Of a stretch of 64,000 nt of DNA, positions 26,936-34,047 are shown piece by piece (the stretch's first letter is position 1; every line of letters starts with the position of its first letter). The stretch covers positions 1 to 64,000 of the forward strand of contig JBBRZN010000005.1 in the NCBI GenBank assembly GCA_038236705.1. The letters are read 5' to 3'. The DNA comes from AC-32 sp038236705 (GTDB lineage Bacteria; Actinomycetota; Thermoleophilia; Gaiellales; Gaiellaceae). The position numbers and the translations under genes are program-made. Under the pieces are notes generated by a model. The model saw only the letters and a list, made by a program, of their open reading frames with translations, was not told the DNA's origin and searched no databases.

Positions 26936-27592
26936 GTGGCCGGCGAGAAGAGCACGTGCGCGCCATACACGAGGCGATTTTTGATCTTCGCGATGCTCTG
27001 TGCGACTGCGTTCACCGGCGGCTGCACCGCGAGCTCGAATCAGCAGGTCACGTCGATGAGCATAATCGCGCTTCCCCGTGGGGCAAACCTTGTAGCGGAC
27101 GGCGCATTTGAGCGATCCGATTTCGGCATATGGACCTTGCGCGTCGGCCCACGGATCACCGCGAAGATTGATCGACGGGTCAGGTTCTCGGGAGGAGGTT
27201 CGTTCAGGCTCACGGCTCGGGCGCAGCGAGTTACGACATCCGTCGTGCTCGCGCAGCAGGTCGCAGCATGGCCGGACTCTGCCGCCGGGTCACGTTACGT
27301 GCTCCGTTTCCGCGTCCGGACCGTAGGTCTCAGCCGGGCAATACAGACCGAGCTGAAGCTGAATTACGCCGGAGGAGGTTACGTCTTCTTCCGGGGCGGA
27401 CCCGAGGGCGCGGCGTCGGTAAAACAGCTAGGCATACCAGCCGGCACCTCGACGCGGTGGACAACGATGGTCGTCAAGGCCACCGCCCGGTTTCCACTGC
27501 AGTCGATCGACGCCTTCGTCCTCGACTCCGGAGTTGGTCCCGTAGTGGGAACGCTCTGGATCGATGACGTTCACCTGCGCTCGTTGCCTTGA
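26936..27592 (+). CDS. Exported lipoprotein, shorter relative of the one at 23449
   Basis: A 218-residue protein beginning at GTG 26936. The hydrophobic leader RFLIFAMLCATAFTGGC ends in a lipobox-like FTGGC. The mature part starts near 'NLVADGAFERSDFGIWTLR' and carries 'GGGSFRLTARAQRVTTSVV', then ELKLNYAGGGYVFFRGGPEG, SIDAFVLDSGVGPVVGTLW and IDDVHLRSL. This is the CBM4/9-like beta-sandwich layout, and its second half aligns with the C-terminus of the lipoprotein at 23449 (LDYSDGSYEFF, IDDVTL). It converges with the GT4 gene. The substrate is unknown; binding of the exported glycan is the natural inference. Confidence 0.7.
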   Translation: MAGEKSTCAPYTRRFLIFAMLCATAFTGGCTASSNQQVTSMSIIALPRGANLVADGAFERSDFGIWTLRVGPRITAKIDRRVRFSGGGSFRLTARAQRVTTSVVLAQQVAAWPDSAAGSRYVLRFRVRTVGLSRAIQTELKLNYAGGGYVFFRGGPEGAASVKQLGIPAGTSTRWTTMVVKATARFPLQSIDAFVLDSGVGPVVGTLWIDDVHLRSLP

Positions 27593-27606
27593 GCTCGCTA
27601 CGCGGG

Positions 27607-28701
27607 TCAGTTCTCGCCCTTGAGGATGCCGGCCACGACGGGAGCCCACCGCGTCACGGAGAAGTTCTCCTCCACTCGACGACGGCCCTGCTTGCCGAGT
27701 CGCGTGCGCAGATCGGTATGCCGCGCGAGGGTGGCGAGCGCCTCGACCCACTCATCGTCGCCGCGCACGACGAAGCCACCCTGGCCCGGGCCAATCACTG
27801 TTGAGGCGACGCCAACGTCGTCTCCCACAACTGGGATCCCGGCTGCCATGTACTGCAGCGCCTTGTACGCCGATTTGCCTCGAGTCCATGCGTTGTCGGG
27901 TATTGGCATGAGCCCAACATCGATGCGCTTCAGCGCTTCGAACTCGCGGTCGACGCTCCACGGAACCGACTCCACGAGGCAGCCGTTTTGCGGAGGCAGC
28001 GTCCCCCCCACGAGGAGAAGCCTCACCGAACGGCCGGAAAGCTCCTTCGAGACGCGGGGGAGAACGCTTGAGAGCCGCTCGAGGTAGGGGGCAGTGGTCG
28101 AGGAGCCGATCCAACCGAGGACAAGCTCGGGGCCGTCCTCATGGCACCTCGGTTTCACCGACCGCGTCTCGACGACCGAGGGAACGATCGTGACGCGGCT
28201 GGAGTACTGGGATAAGAAATCGGCAAGGTATGCGTTGGCCGCGATGATGCAGTCTGCGCGAGAGGCAAGCCACTTCACCTTGCGCTTAGTGCCTTTGAAG
28301 GCGGACAACCTGTGGCCCCCCGCGGCTGTGGAGGTGTCGAGCCAGATCGCGTCGTCAACGTCCCATACTAGGCGTCGGCCGGAGACAGCGCGGCGCTCCA
28401 ACCCAAGTCCGGGAAGGAGATCCGCCTGACGCTGAATAAGCGCGACGCTTTGCCCACAAGTCGAGTTCAAGAGACGGTTGGCGAACCGGCGCCGAGCTCC
28501 TAGCAGCAATATCGCACGTTGCCGAAAACCACTTCGGTAGAAGGCATCGACTTCGTCTTCAGTGAACAGAACCAACGGCTCAAGCCGCACGCCGTAGCGG
28601 GTGAGCTCAGGTCTGAGCAGCAACACGCGCGCACGGAATCCCGGTGTCGTCAACCCTTGAGCACTGACTGCGACGACACGAACCTCATCAGCGTGGGTCA
28701 T
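27607..28701 (-). CDS. Family 4 glycosyltransferase (GT-B)
   Basis: A 364-residue protein with GT4 features. LVWDVDDAIWLDTSTAAGGH and ADCIIAANAYLADFLSQYSS lie in the acceptor domain. LVLGWIGSSTTAPYLERLSS and the YKALQYMAAGIPVVGDDVGV donor loop lie in the C-terminal domain; the usual E-x7-E is replaced by K..QYMAAG, a common variant among retaining GT4 enzymes of capsule clusters. The ATG at 28701 is one base after the stop of the epimerase gene (TGAGATG), so the two are cotranscribed; the frame is open further upstream inside that gene. Substrate unknown. Confidence 0.84.
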   Translation of the reverse strand: MTHADEVRVVAVSAQGLTTPGFRARVLLLRPELTRYGVRLEPLVLFTEDEVDAFYRSGFRQRAILLLGARRRFANRLLNSTCGQSVALIQRQADLLPGLGLERRAVSGRRLVWDVDDAIWLDTSTAAGGHRLSAFKGTKRKVKWLASRADCIIAANAYLADFLSQYSSRVTIVPSVVETRSVKPRCHEDGPELVLGWIGSSTTAPYLERLSSVLPRVSKELSGRSVRLLLVGGTLPPQNGCLVESVPWSVDREFEALKRIDVGLMPIPDNAWTRGKSAYKALQYMAAGIPVVGDDVGVASTVIGPGQGGFVVRGDDEWVEALATLARHTDLRTRLGKQGRRRVEENFSVTRWAPVVAGILKGEN

Positions 28702-28702
28702 C

Positions 28703-29638
28703 TCATCCAGTGACGGTGCCGGCCACTCCCGCGATCGACGCGTCGAGCGCGTCCCGAAGGCTCCAGCGAGGCTCCCAGTCAAGCAGGGCTTCTGCCCTGC
28801 CGCGATCGCCCTGGCTTGCGCGAACTTCTCCCGGGCGCGAAGGCTCGAAGATCGGCTCCGCGTCGGTGGCGATCAGATCGGACAGAAGCGCCAGCAAGGC
28901 GAGCAGGCTCGTTTGCTCTCCCGCCGACACGTTGATCACCTCACCCGCTGCTGCGCCAGACGCCTGCGAGGCCAGGACGAACGCCTCGATCACGTCCTCG
29001 ACGTACGTGAAGTCGCGCGTCTGCGTCCCGTCCCCGTAGACGATCGGACGATTGCCGGAGGCGAGGGCAGTGATGAATCGTGGAACCACTGCGGCGTACT
29101 GTGAGAGTGGATCCTGCCCTGGCCCGAACACATTGAAGAGACGGAGGCTGACGGTCTCGAGCCCGTACACGGTCGTGAAGGCTCGGCAGTAGTGCTCGGC
29201 CGAAAGCTTGGAGACGCCGTAGGGCGAGATGGGCAGCGGCTGATCCGCCTCGTTCTTGGGCAGGGCAGGGCTCGCGCCGTAAACCGAGGACGAGGAGGCG
29301 AAGACCACTCGGCGGATGCCCTCATCGCGGGCGGCGAGCAGGACGTTGAGGGTGCCCTCGACATTGACGGCGCCGGTCGTCAGGGGATCCTGAACCGAGC
29401 GGGGCACGGACGGCAGGGCGCCGAGATGGAAGACGACGTCGGTTCCGCGGACCGCCGTGTGGGCGCGCTCGTAGGAGCGGAGGTCACCTTCGACCAGCGC
29501 GACGTCCAGCCCCTCCAGCCGCTCTCTGCTCCCAGTCGCGAAATTGTCGAGAACGCGCACCTCGTATCCGTCGTTCAGAAGCCTCCGGACGAGATGGTGC
29601 CCGATGAAGCCGGCACCGCCGGTGACGAGTGCGCGCAT
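28703..29638 (-). CDS. NAD-dependent sugar epimerase/dehydratase (GalE-like)
   Basis: A 311-residue extended short-chain dehydrogenase acting on nucleotide sugars. The NAD motif is ALVTGGAGFIGHHLVRRL at the N-terminus; DLRSYE and VFHLGALPSVPRSVQDP follow. The catalytic triad is visible as SSSSVYG (Ser), then PISPYGVSKLSAEHYC with Tyr and Lys in YGVSK. Closest in layout to UDP-glucose/UDP-GlcNAc 4-epimerases, so it would supply a galactose- or GalNAc-type donor for the island. The ATG at 29638 begins MRALVTGG. It lies 23 bases downstream of the asparagine synthase and is coupled to the GT4 gene that follows. Confidence 0.9.
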   Translation of the reverse strand: MRALVTGGAGFIGHHLVRRLLNDGYEVRVLDNFATGSRERLEGLDVALVEGDLRSYERAHTAVRGTDVVFHLGALPSVPRSVQDPLTTGAVNVEGTLNVLLAARDEGIRRVVFASSSSVYGASPALPKNEADQPLPISPYGVSKLSAEHYCRAFTTVYGLETVSLRLFNVFGPGQDPLSQYAAVVPRFITALASGNRPIVYGDGTQTRDFTYVEDVIEAFVLASQASGAAAGEVINVSAGEQTSLLALLALLSDLIATDAEPIFEPSRPGEVRASQGDRGRAEALLDWEPRWSLRDALDASIAGVAGTVTG

Positions 29639-29661
29639 GGGAGTGTCTTGTTTGCCCACGG

Positions 29662-31560
29662 CTAGGCCCGCGAGGCTAGCAAGCTTGCGTTCGGCTCTCT
29701 GCCGCGGGTGAGACGTGCTTTCCGGAGCCGGTCCTCCCAGGCTGCGAGCGTCGCCAGCATCCAGAGATCGGTTGCTGGAGGCGTCTTCTCCCCGGCGAGC
29801 TCGGCCGCCGCACCGCAGTCGACGAGGTCGCTCTCGAGGGAGCCGAACCACTCGCGCGCCTCGGCCCGCCAGGCTCCTTCGAAGTACGCCCCGAGAGGAA
29901 CTGCGAATCCCCGCTTCAGATTCGAGACCGGCGCGCCGTAGCGCTCGGCCAGCTCGCGAAGGATGATCTTGCCTCGGCGGAGCGACATCAGACGGTGCTC
30001 GGAAGCGCGCTCTGCCAATGACAGGAGCGCCTCGTCCAGCAGCGGAACGCGGCTCTCGAGTCCGACTGCCATCGTGGCGCGGTCTTCCTTGCAGAGGAGA
30101 TCACCGGGCAGGTATGTCCGCAGCTCGAATCGTTGAATCGCGCGCAGCGGCGTCGGGCTCAGCGGCTCCTCGAAGCCGAACCGCTGCGCGACGCGGGTTA
30201 CGTCCTCGGCCGGATCGGCTGCAAAGCGCAGGGCTGTAAGGCCCCGCGGCGAGGTGAGGCTCCCGACGAGAGCGAGGTACTGATCCGCGTCGCTTCCTCC
30301 GCCGGCTCCGGCCAGGCGAGCCACGTAGGAGCCGGCAAGCTGGAACCGGCCGCGTCGCGCCCATCCCTGAGCCGAGGCTGCGCGTCCTGCTTGCCGCAGC
30401 AGCCGAGGCGGTATCCGACCGACGAGCGGACGCAGGCGGTGGGCTCGGTGCCGGTAGTAGCCGGCGAAGAGGTCGTCGCCACCGGTGCCGCTCAGCGCCA
30501 CCGTCACCCGGGGACGCGCCAGCCGGGCGAGCTCGATCGTGGCAACGGCAGAGGGGTCGGCGAACGGCATGTCGTATGCCTGGGCCACAGCGTCCACGGC
30601 GTCGCCGAACGAGGACTCGAACTGGGCTACGTGGTGAGGGACGCCGAGCCGTCTCGCGACACGGGAGGCCGCTCTCGTCTCGTCGTAGTCTCCGTGACCG
30701 GCGAAGCCGAGCGAGAACGCCTGCGGGCGCGCGCCGAGCGCCGCGGCCGCGCACAGGACGAGCGTCGAGTCGAGCCCGCCGGAGAGGAAGACCCCGACCT
30801 CGACGTCGGCGACGAGCTGGCGGCGCACGGCGCTGCGAAGCGCGTGCTCAGCTTCGTCGACGGTGACGGGCTCGGCCTATGCGGCCGCGGTGAAAGGCGT
30901 CTGGGCCCAGACGATCTCCTCCTCGGTGCTGTCCCGCCGCTTGCGGATGGCGGTCCCGGGAGCAATCTGGGCGAGATCGGCGATGCCGGTCGCGGGCGGC
31001 GGGACGTAGTGAAAGGCCGCGAAACCTTCCAGGGCGGGCACGTCGATCTCACCGTCGCTCAGGCCGGCCCGAACGAGCGCGAACGCGTCGGAGGCAAACG
31101 CAAATCGGGCTCCGGTCGTCCGCACGAGCGGCTTGATTCCGAGGCGATCGCGGGCCAAGAGAACGTCGCCGCTTCGCTCGTCGACGATCGCAAGCGCGAA
31201 CATCCCGTTGAGGCGCGGAAACACGTTCAGTGCCCACTCCTCGTAGCCGTGCAGGACGACTTCCGCGTCGCAGCGCGTGCGGAAGCGATGGCCCCGCGCC
31301 TCGAGCTCTTTACGCAGGATTTCGTGGTCGTAGATCTCCCCGTTGAAGACGAGGTGGACATCGCCGGTCTCGTTCGCCAGCGGGTAGACGACCTCGTCCG
31401 ACAGGTCGATGACGGCGAGTCGCGTCTCGACGAGGGCGACGGAGCCACGGACCACCGACCAACGCGCGTCGGGGCCGCGCGCCGAGAGAGCGTCTTTCAA
31501 GGCGGCAAACGCCGCAGGCACGTCGACCCCGTCGATTTCGAAGCCCGCGATTCCGCACAC
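29662..31560 (-). pseudogene. asnB: Asparagine synthase (glutamine-hydrolysing) split by an in-frame amber codon
   Basis: The gene encodes an AsnB-type amidotransferase of 632 codons, but codon 228 is TAG (30877-30879). Before it is a complete glutaminase domain: GTG start, then CGIAGFEIDG with the catalytic Cys2, FNGEIYDH, and ARDRLGIKPL. After it the same frame resumes at once (AEPVTVDEAEHALRSA), followed by the synthetase domain with the ATP-pyrophosphatase loop FLSGGLDSTLVL. The break falls in the interdomain linker. GAGGAGG upstream of 31560 supports the start. In glycan islands AsnB homologues often amidate uronic acids. Either a recent nonsense mutation, a suppressed codon, a sequencing error, or two separately translated domains (GTG at 30828). 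Confidence 0.8.
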
Positions 31561-31576
31561 GACGAACGCCCCCTCC

Positions 31577-32716
31577 TCAGCCGAGCCGGCCTGGCCCACG
31601 CGGGACCCGGGCGAACGCTCGCCACGCCGGCTTGCGTACTCCATCCCAGGTTCGGAGGCCGCTCGTCCAGTTCACCCATTTCTCTTGCTTTGCTGGGCGT
31701 TGGTCGAAGAGCAAGAACGAGCACATCGTGTCGATCCTGCCCAGGCGCGACGCAAGGCGATAGCTCGTGGCGATGTCAGCCGACTGCTTTGGCCGCGACA
31801 CCACGTAGAACCACCCGAGCGCCTCGTGTTCCGTGTTCCACCCGAACTCGTCGACGAAGAGCTGCAGGTGCCGCTTGGGCCAGTAGCGGTCGAGCTGCTG
31901 CGCCAGCCAATCCAAGTCGTTGAAGTCAACGCGGCGCGGGCGATGGCGTAGCGCCATGTTCAAGGGACGCTGGGTGTACGGGTTGATCCCGAACATGTCC
32001 AACCGAGGGCGCCGCCCGTTCGGAAGCACCATGTAGCGCAGGAACCGGTCCGGCGCGGTCGTGTACTGGTCGTTGTAGCCGCCTTGGTGCACATTGCCGC
32101 CGATCACGACGACGTTCCGCCGCGCCGCGTGCATCGAGGCATACGCTGCGTCGAGCAGCCGGGCGTAGAGGCGCGGGGCTCGGCTCCCTTTGCCGCCTTG
32201 TGGCATGAAGTTCAGCGAATTGCCGGGCTCGGAGAACACGAGCCAGCGGCGGACTTGAGGGTAGTGTCGAACAGCCGCCCCCATGAAGTCCGCGAAGTCC
32301 TTCGGGCTACGCGGCACCCATCTGCTGTCCCGCCCCCCGTTCGACCAGCCGGGAAAGCCGAGCACGTAGAGGACGGGCTCGATCCCGTTCGCGCGCGCCT
32401 GGTTCAAGAAGCGGTCGAGCTCTGCCGGCCACTGGTACGCGGGATCGTCCGGCGAAGTCGGGTTGGCGGGTCTAGTTGGAGCGATGGCGGCCCACGAGAT
32501 CCCGCTCGACCACACACGCACGCCGAGCCGGCGAAGCTCCGGGAAGATCGGCTGCCCGTTGTGGGTCGGCGAGTCGCTGATGCACTTCGACGGCGCTCGC
32601 GCAGCTCCAGTCGCCGGGTGCGCAGGAGCAACCTGCGCGACTCCAACCGCGGACAACGCTGCGACCCCAGCAACCAGGACTACCCGTAGGCTTGACCCCC
32701 CAAGCACGCTGAGCAT
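31577..32716 (-). CDS. Exported clan A glycoside hydrolase (cellulase/GH39-like)
   Basis: A 379-residue protein with a signal peptide (LGGSSLRVVLVAGVAALSAVGVAQVAPA) and a TIM-barrel of the clan A kind. Strand-end motifs include VRVWSSGISWAAI, IEPVLYVLGFPGW, WLVFSEPGNSLNF with the acid/base Glu (about residue 163; most relatives have NEP rather than SEP), DMFGINPYT, and LQLFVDEFGWNT with the nucleophile Glu. A single Cys near the mature N-terminus and another in TMCSFLLFDQ may pair. It probably trims or cuts the exported polysaccharide, as such hydrolases often do in synthesis loci. Start ATG at 32716 with GGAAGG upstream; asnB follows by 16 bases, so they share an operon. Confidence 0.8.
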   Translation of the reverse strand: MLSVLGGSSLRVVLVAGVAALSAVGVAQVAPAHPATGAARAPSKCISDSPTHNGQPIFPELRRLGVRVWSSGISWAAIAPTRPANPTSPDDPAYQWPAELDRFLNQARANGIEPVLYVLGFPGWSNGGRDSRWVPRSPKDFADFMGAAVRHYPQVRRWLVFSEPGNSLNFMPQGGKGSRAPRLYARLLDAAYASMHAARRNVVVIGGNVHQGGYNDQYTTAPDRFLRYMVLPNGRRPRLDMFGINPYTQRPLNMALRHRPRRVDFNDLDWLAQQLDRYWPKRHLQLFVDEFGWNTEHEALGWFYVVSRPKQSADIATSYRLASRLGRIDTMCSFLLFDQRPAKQEKWVNWTSGLRTWDGVRKPAWRAFARVPRGPGRLG

Positions 32717-32822
32717 CCTACAAAAGGCCTTCCAAGCGCTGCGCGTTCGCATGACCGTAGTCGGCGCACGAACCGGCTCGCGCAACAGACGACGAGAAAG
32801 GGCCGCTGGCGCAGCCCTTTGT

Positions 32823-32914
32823 TGGTGCCGGGGGAGGGAGTCGAACCCTCACGCCCCCGTGAGGGGACACCTGATTTTAAGTCAGGCGCGTATGACCAGT
32901 TTCGCCACCCCGGC
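32823..32914 (-). tRNA. tRNA-Leu, anticodon UAA
   Basis: On the minus strand the acceptor arm GCCGGGG (from 32914) pairs with CCCCGGC. The anticodon stem CCTGA/TCAGG closes a loop CTTAAAA with anticodon TAA. A long variable arm (class II) follows, then a T-arm with GGTTCGACT and an encoded CCA (32823-32825). All arms pair well. It lies at the right edge of the polysaccharide island, a common place for integration, but I saw no second copy of its 3' end in the window. Confidence 0.95.
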
Positions 32915-32928
32915 GCGGCGAAGAATAG

Positions 32929-33636
32929 CTAGAGACCGGCCGGGAACTTGTAGCTAGAGGGGATCTTGGCCGGCGGCTTGCCGATCACGAAGGCGATCTC
33001 CTGGTGCTTCTTCAGCTGGAGCGCGCGCGGGTCGCCCGCGTAGGGTTTGCCGTTCACGTAGACACGCCACGGAGTCAGCTCCTTGCAGTAGCCGCCGATG
33101 CAGCTCGCGTTGAATCGGACTCCCCAGACGCCGATGAACTGGGCCAGGTCGAACGTGCGCTTGGTCGGCGACTCGACGTGCATGATCCCGCTCGAGTCGT
33201 GCGTGTGCAGCTCGGTCAGGAACTGGCCGTCGTAGATGCCGATGTTGGCCGGCACCGGCTCCTTCTTGCCGTTCACGAAGATGTCGAGGTGCTGGTGGAT
33301 GTGCACGACCTGACCCTCGTTCGTGAGGTCGTTCAGGCCGAGCGGCGCGAGCCGGTCGGGGAGCGTGTCGAGCCCGGGGTTCCACGGCGCGGGGCCGGTC
33401 TGCAGGCCGATCAGGTTGCTGTTGTCCGGGATCTTCACGGCCGCCTTGTCCTTCCCGCTGAAGACGAAGAAGAACAGGATCGCGACGGCGACGGCGACCA
33501 GGCCAGACGCCGCGAACGCCATCGAGAGAATCAGGAAGCGGCGATCCTCGGGCGAGCGGGGGCGCTTCGGATCCGAGCGCCGCTGGGGTGCCTGAACCTT
33601 GCGCGGAGGAGTGGGGGTGCGGGGCTTCTTGGCCAT
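32929..33636 (-). CDS. Membrane-anchored His-rich protein of unknown function
   Basis: A 235-residue protein with a basic cytoplasmic N-terminus (about 30 residues), one membrane segment (FLILSMAFAASGLVAVAVAI) and an exposed domain of about 170 residues. The domain has two conserved His clusters, GQVVHIHQHLDIFVNGK and TELHTHDSSGIMHVES, then a FDLAQFIGVWGVRFN stretch and a Cys pair (NASCIGGYCKEL) that may be disulfide-bonded. The pattern HxHxHxD plus HTHD suggests a bound metal, perhaps copper or zinc. I have seen such proteins only as uncharacterised; no function is assigned. The gene lies 14 bases after tRNA-Leu on the same strand. Confidence 0.8.
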   Translation of the reverse strand: MAKKPRTPTPPRKVQAPQRRSDPKRPRSPEDRRFLILSMAFAASGLVAVAVAILFFFVFSGKDKAAVKIPDNSNLIGLQTGPAPWNPGLDTLPDRLAPLGLNDLTNEGQVVHIHQHLDIFVNGKKEPVPANIGIYDGQFLTELHTHDSSGIMHVESPTKRTFDLAQFIGVWGVRFNASCIGGYCKELTPWRVYVNGKPYAGDPRALQLKKHQEIAFVIGKPPAKIPSSYKFPAGL

Positions 33637-33660
33637 CGGGCGGCGATGCTAGCAAGCCCC

Positions 33661-33690
33661 TTGACGACCACCGTGCCGGCAGGTTAGTGT
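33661..33690 (+). promoter_or_regulatory. Candidate promoter upstream of the CsbD-like gene
   Basis: TTGACG (33661-33666) and TAGTGT (33685-33690) lie 18 bases apart, matching the housekeeping consensus at 5 and 3-4 positions. Predicted transcription start is near 33697, exactly at the foot of a strong hairpin with a U tract, so a very short RNA would result unless the polymerase reads through. Confidence 0.4.
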
Positions 33691-33695
33691 CCTCG

Positions 33696-33741
33696 CGTCA
33701 GATCCGGAAGGCCGAAAGGTTCTCCGGATCTGGCGTTTTTT
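33696..33741 (+). terminator. Strong intrinsic terminator-like hairpin (short RNA or attenuator)
   Basis: CGTCAGATCCGGA (33696-33708) pairs with TCCGGATCTGGCG (33723-33735), 13 pairs including one G-U. One A/C mismatch follows, then GGCC/GGTT closes a GAAA tetraloop. Six T follow at 33736-33741. There is no plus-strand gene before it, so it does not end a known message; it sits between a candidate promoter and the CsbD-like gene. Confidence 0.7.
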
Positions 33742-33790
33742 GTGGCCATTGCGCGATACTCGGTGATCACACCACGCAAGGGAGGCCGCA

Positions 33791-33991
33791 ATGAGCTGGT
33801 TGGACAAGCTGATGGGCCGCGGGAAGAAGGCGGCAGGCGATCTCGCGGGCGACAACTCGATGAGGCGCGAGGGCATGCACCAGGAACAGGAGGGCATGGC
33901 CTCGGAGCGCGCAGAGAGCGCCGAAGAAGTGGCTCAGAAGGAGCGCGAGCGCGCCGCTGAGCATCGCGCGGAGCGCACGGACAAGCCGTAA
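33791..33991 (+). CDS. CsbD-like small stress protein
   Basis: A 66-residue, highly charged, helical protein without Cys or membrane segments: MSWLDKLMGRGKKAAGDLAG, then SMRREGMHQEQEGMA, then an acidic/basic tail. The 'KAAGDLAGDNSMRREG' part resembles the CsbD repeat (K.AAGKLTGD..L..EG), found in general-stress proteins. A good ribosome site (GGGAGG, six bases before ATG) supports the start. It is monocistronic, between two intrinsic terminators, so it is probably abundantly and independently expressed under stress. Confidence 0.75.
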   Translation: MSWLDKLMGRGKKAAGDLAGDNSMRREGMHQEQEGMASERAESAEEVAQKERERAAEHRAERTDKP

Positions 33992-34011
33992 GGCGCAGTC
34001 TCACGGTGGTT

Positions 34012-34041
34012 TCGAGGGCGGCGAGAGCCGCCCTCGTTTTT
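34012..34041 (+). terminator. Intrinsic terminator of the CsbD-like gene
   Basis: CGAGGGCGGC (34012-34021) pairs with GCCGCCCTCG (34026-34035), a ten-pair GC-rich stem with a GAGA loop, followed directly by six T. It ends only six bases before the annotated start of rmuC. Confidence 0.9.
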
Positions 34042-34047
34042 TGAGCA

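Noticed and set aside
30877..30879. Amber codon read as pyrrolysine or other recoding
   Set aside because: No pyl genes or recoding element are visible, and the position is a linker not a catalytic site; mutation or sequence error is simpler.
30133..31923. A plus-strand open frame of 596 codons
   Set aside because: It is the complement of asnB and part of the glycoside hydrolase; no domain or ribosome site.
32823..32914. Integrative element attached to tRNA-Leu
   Set aside because: No integrase, excisionase or second copy of the tRNA end was seen in the window.
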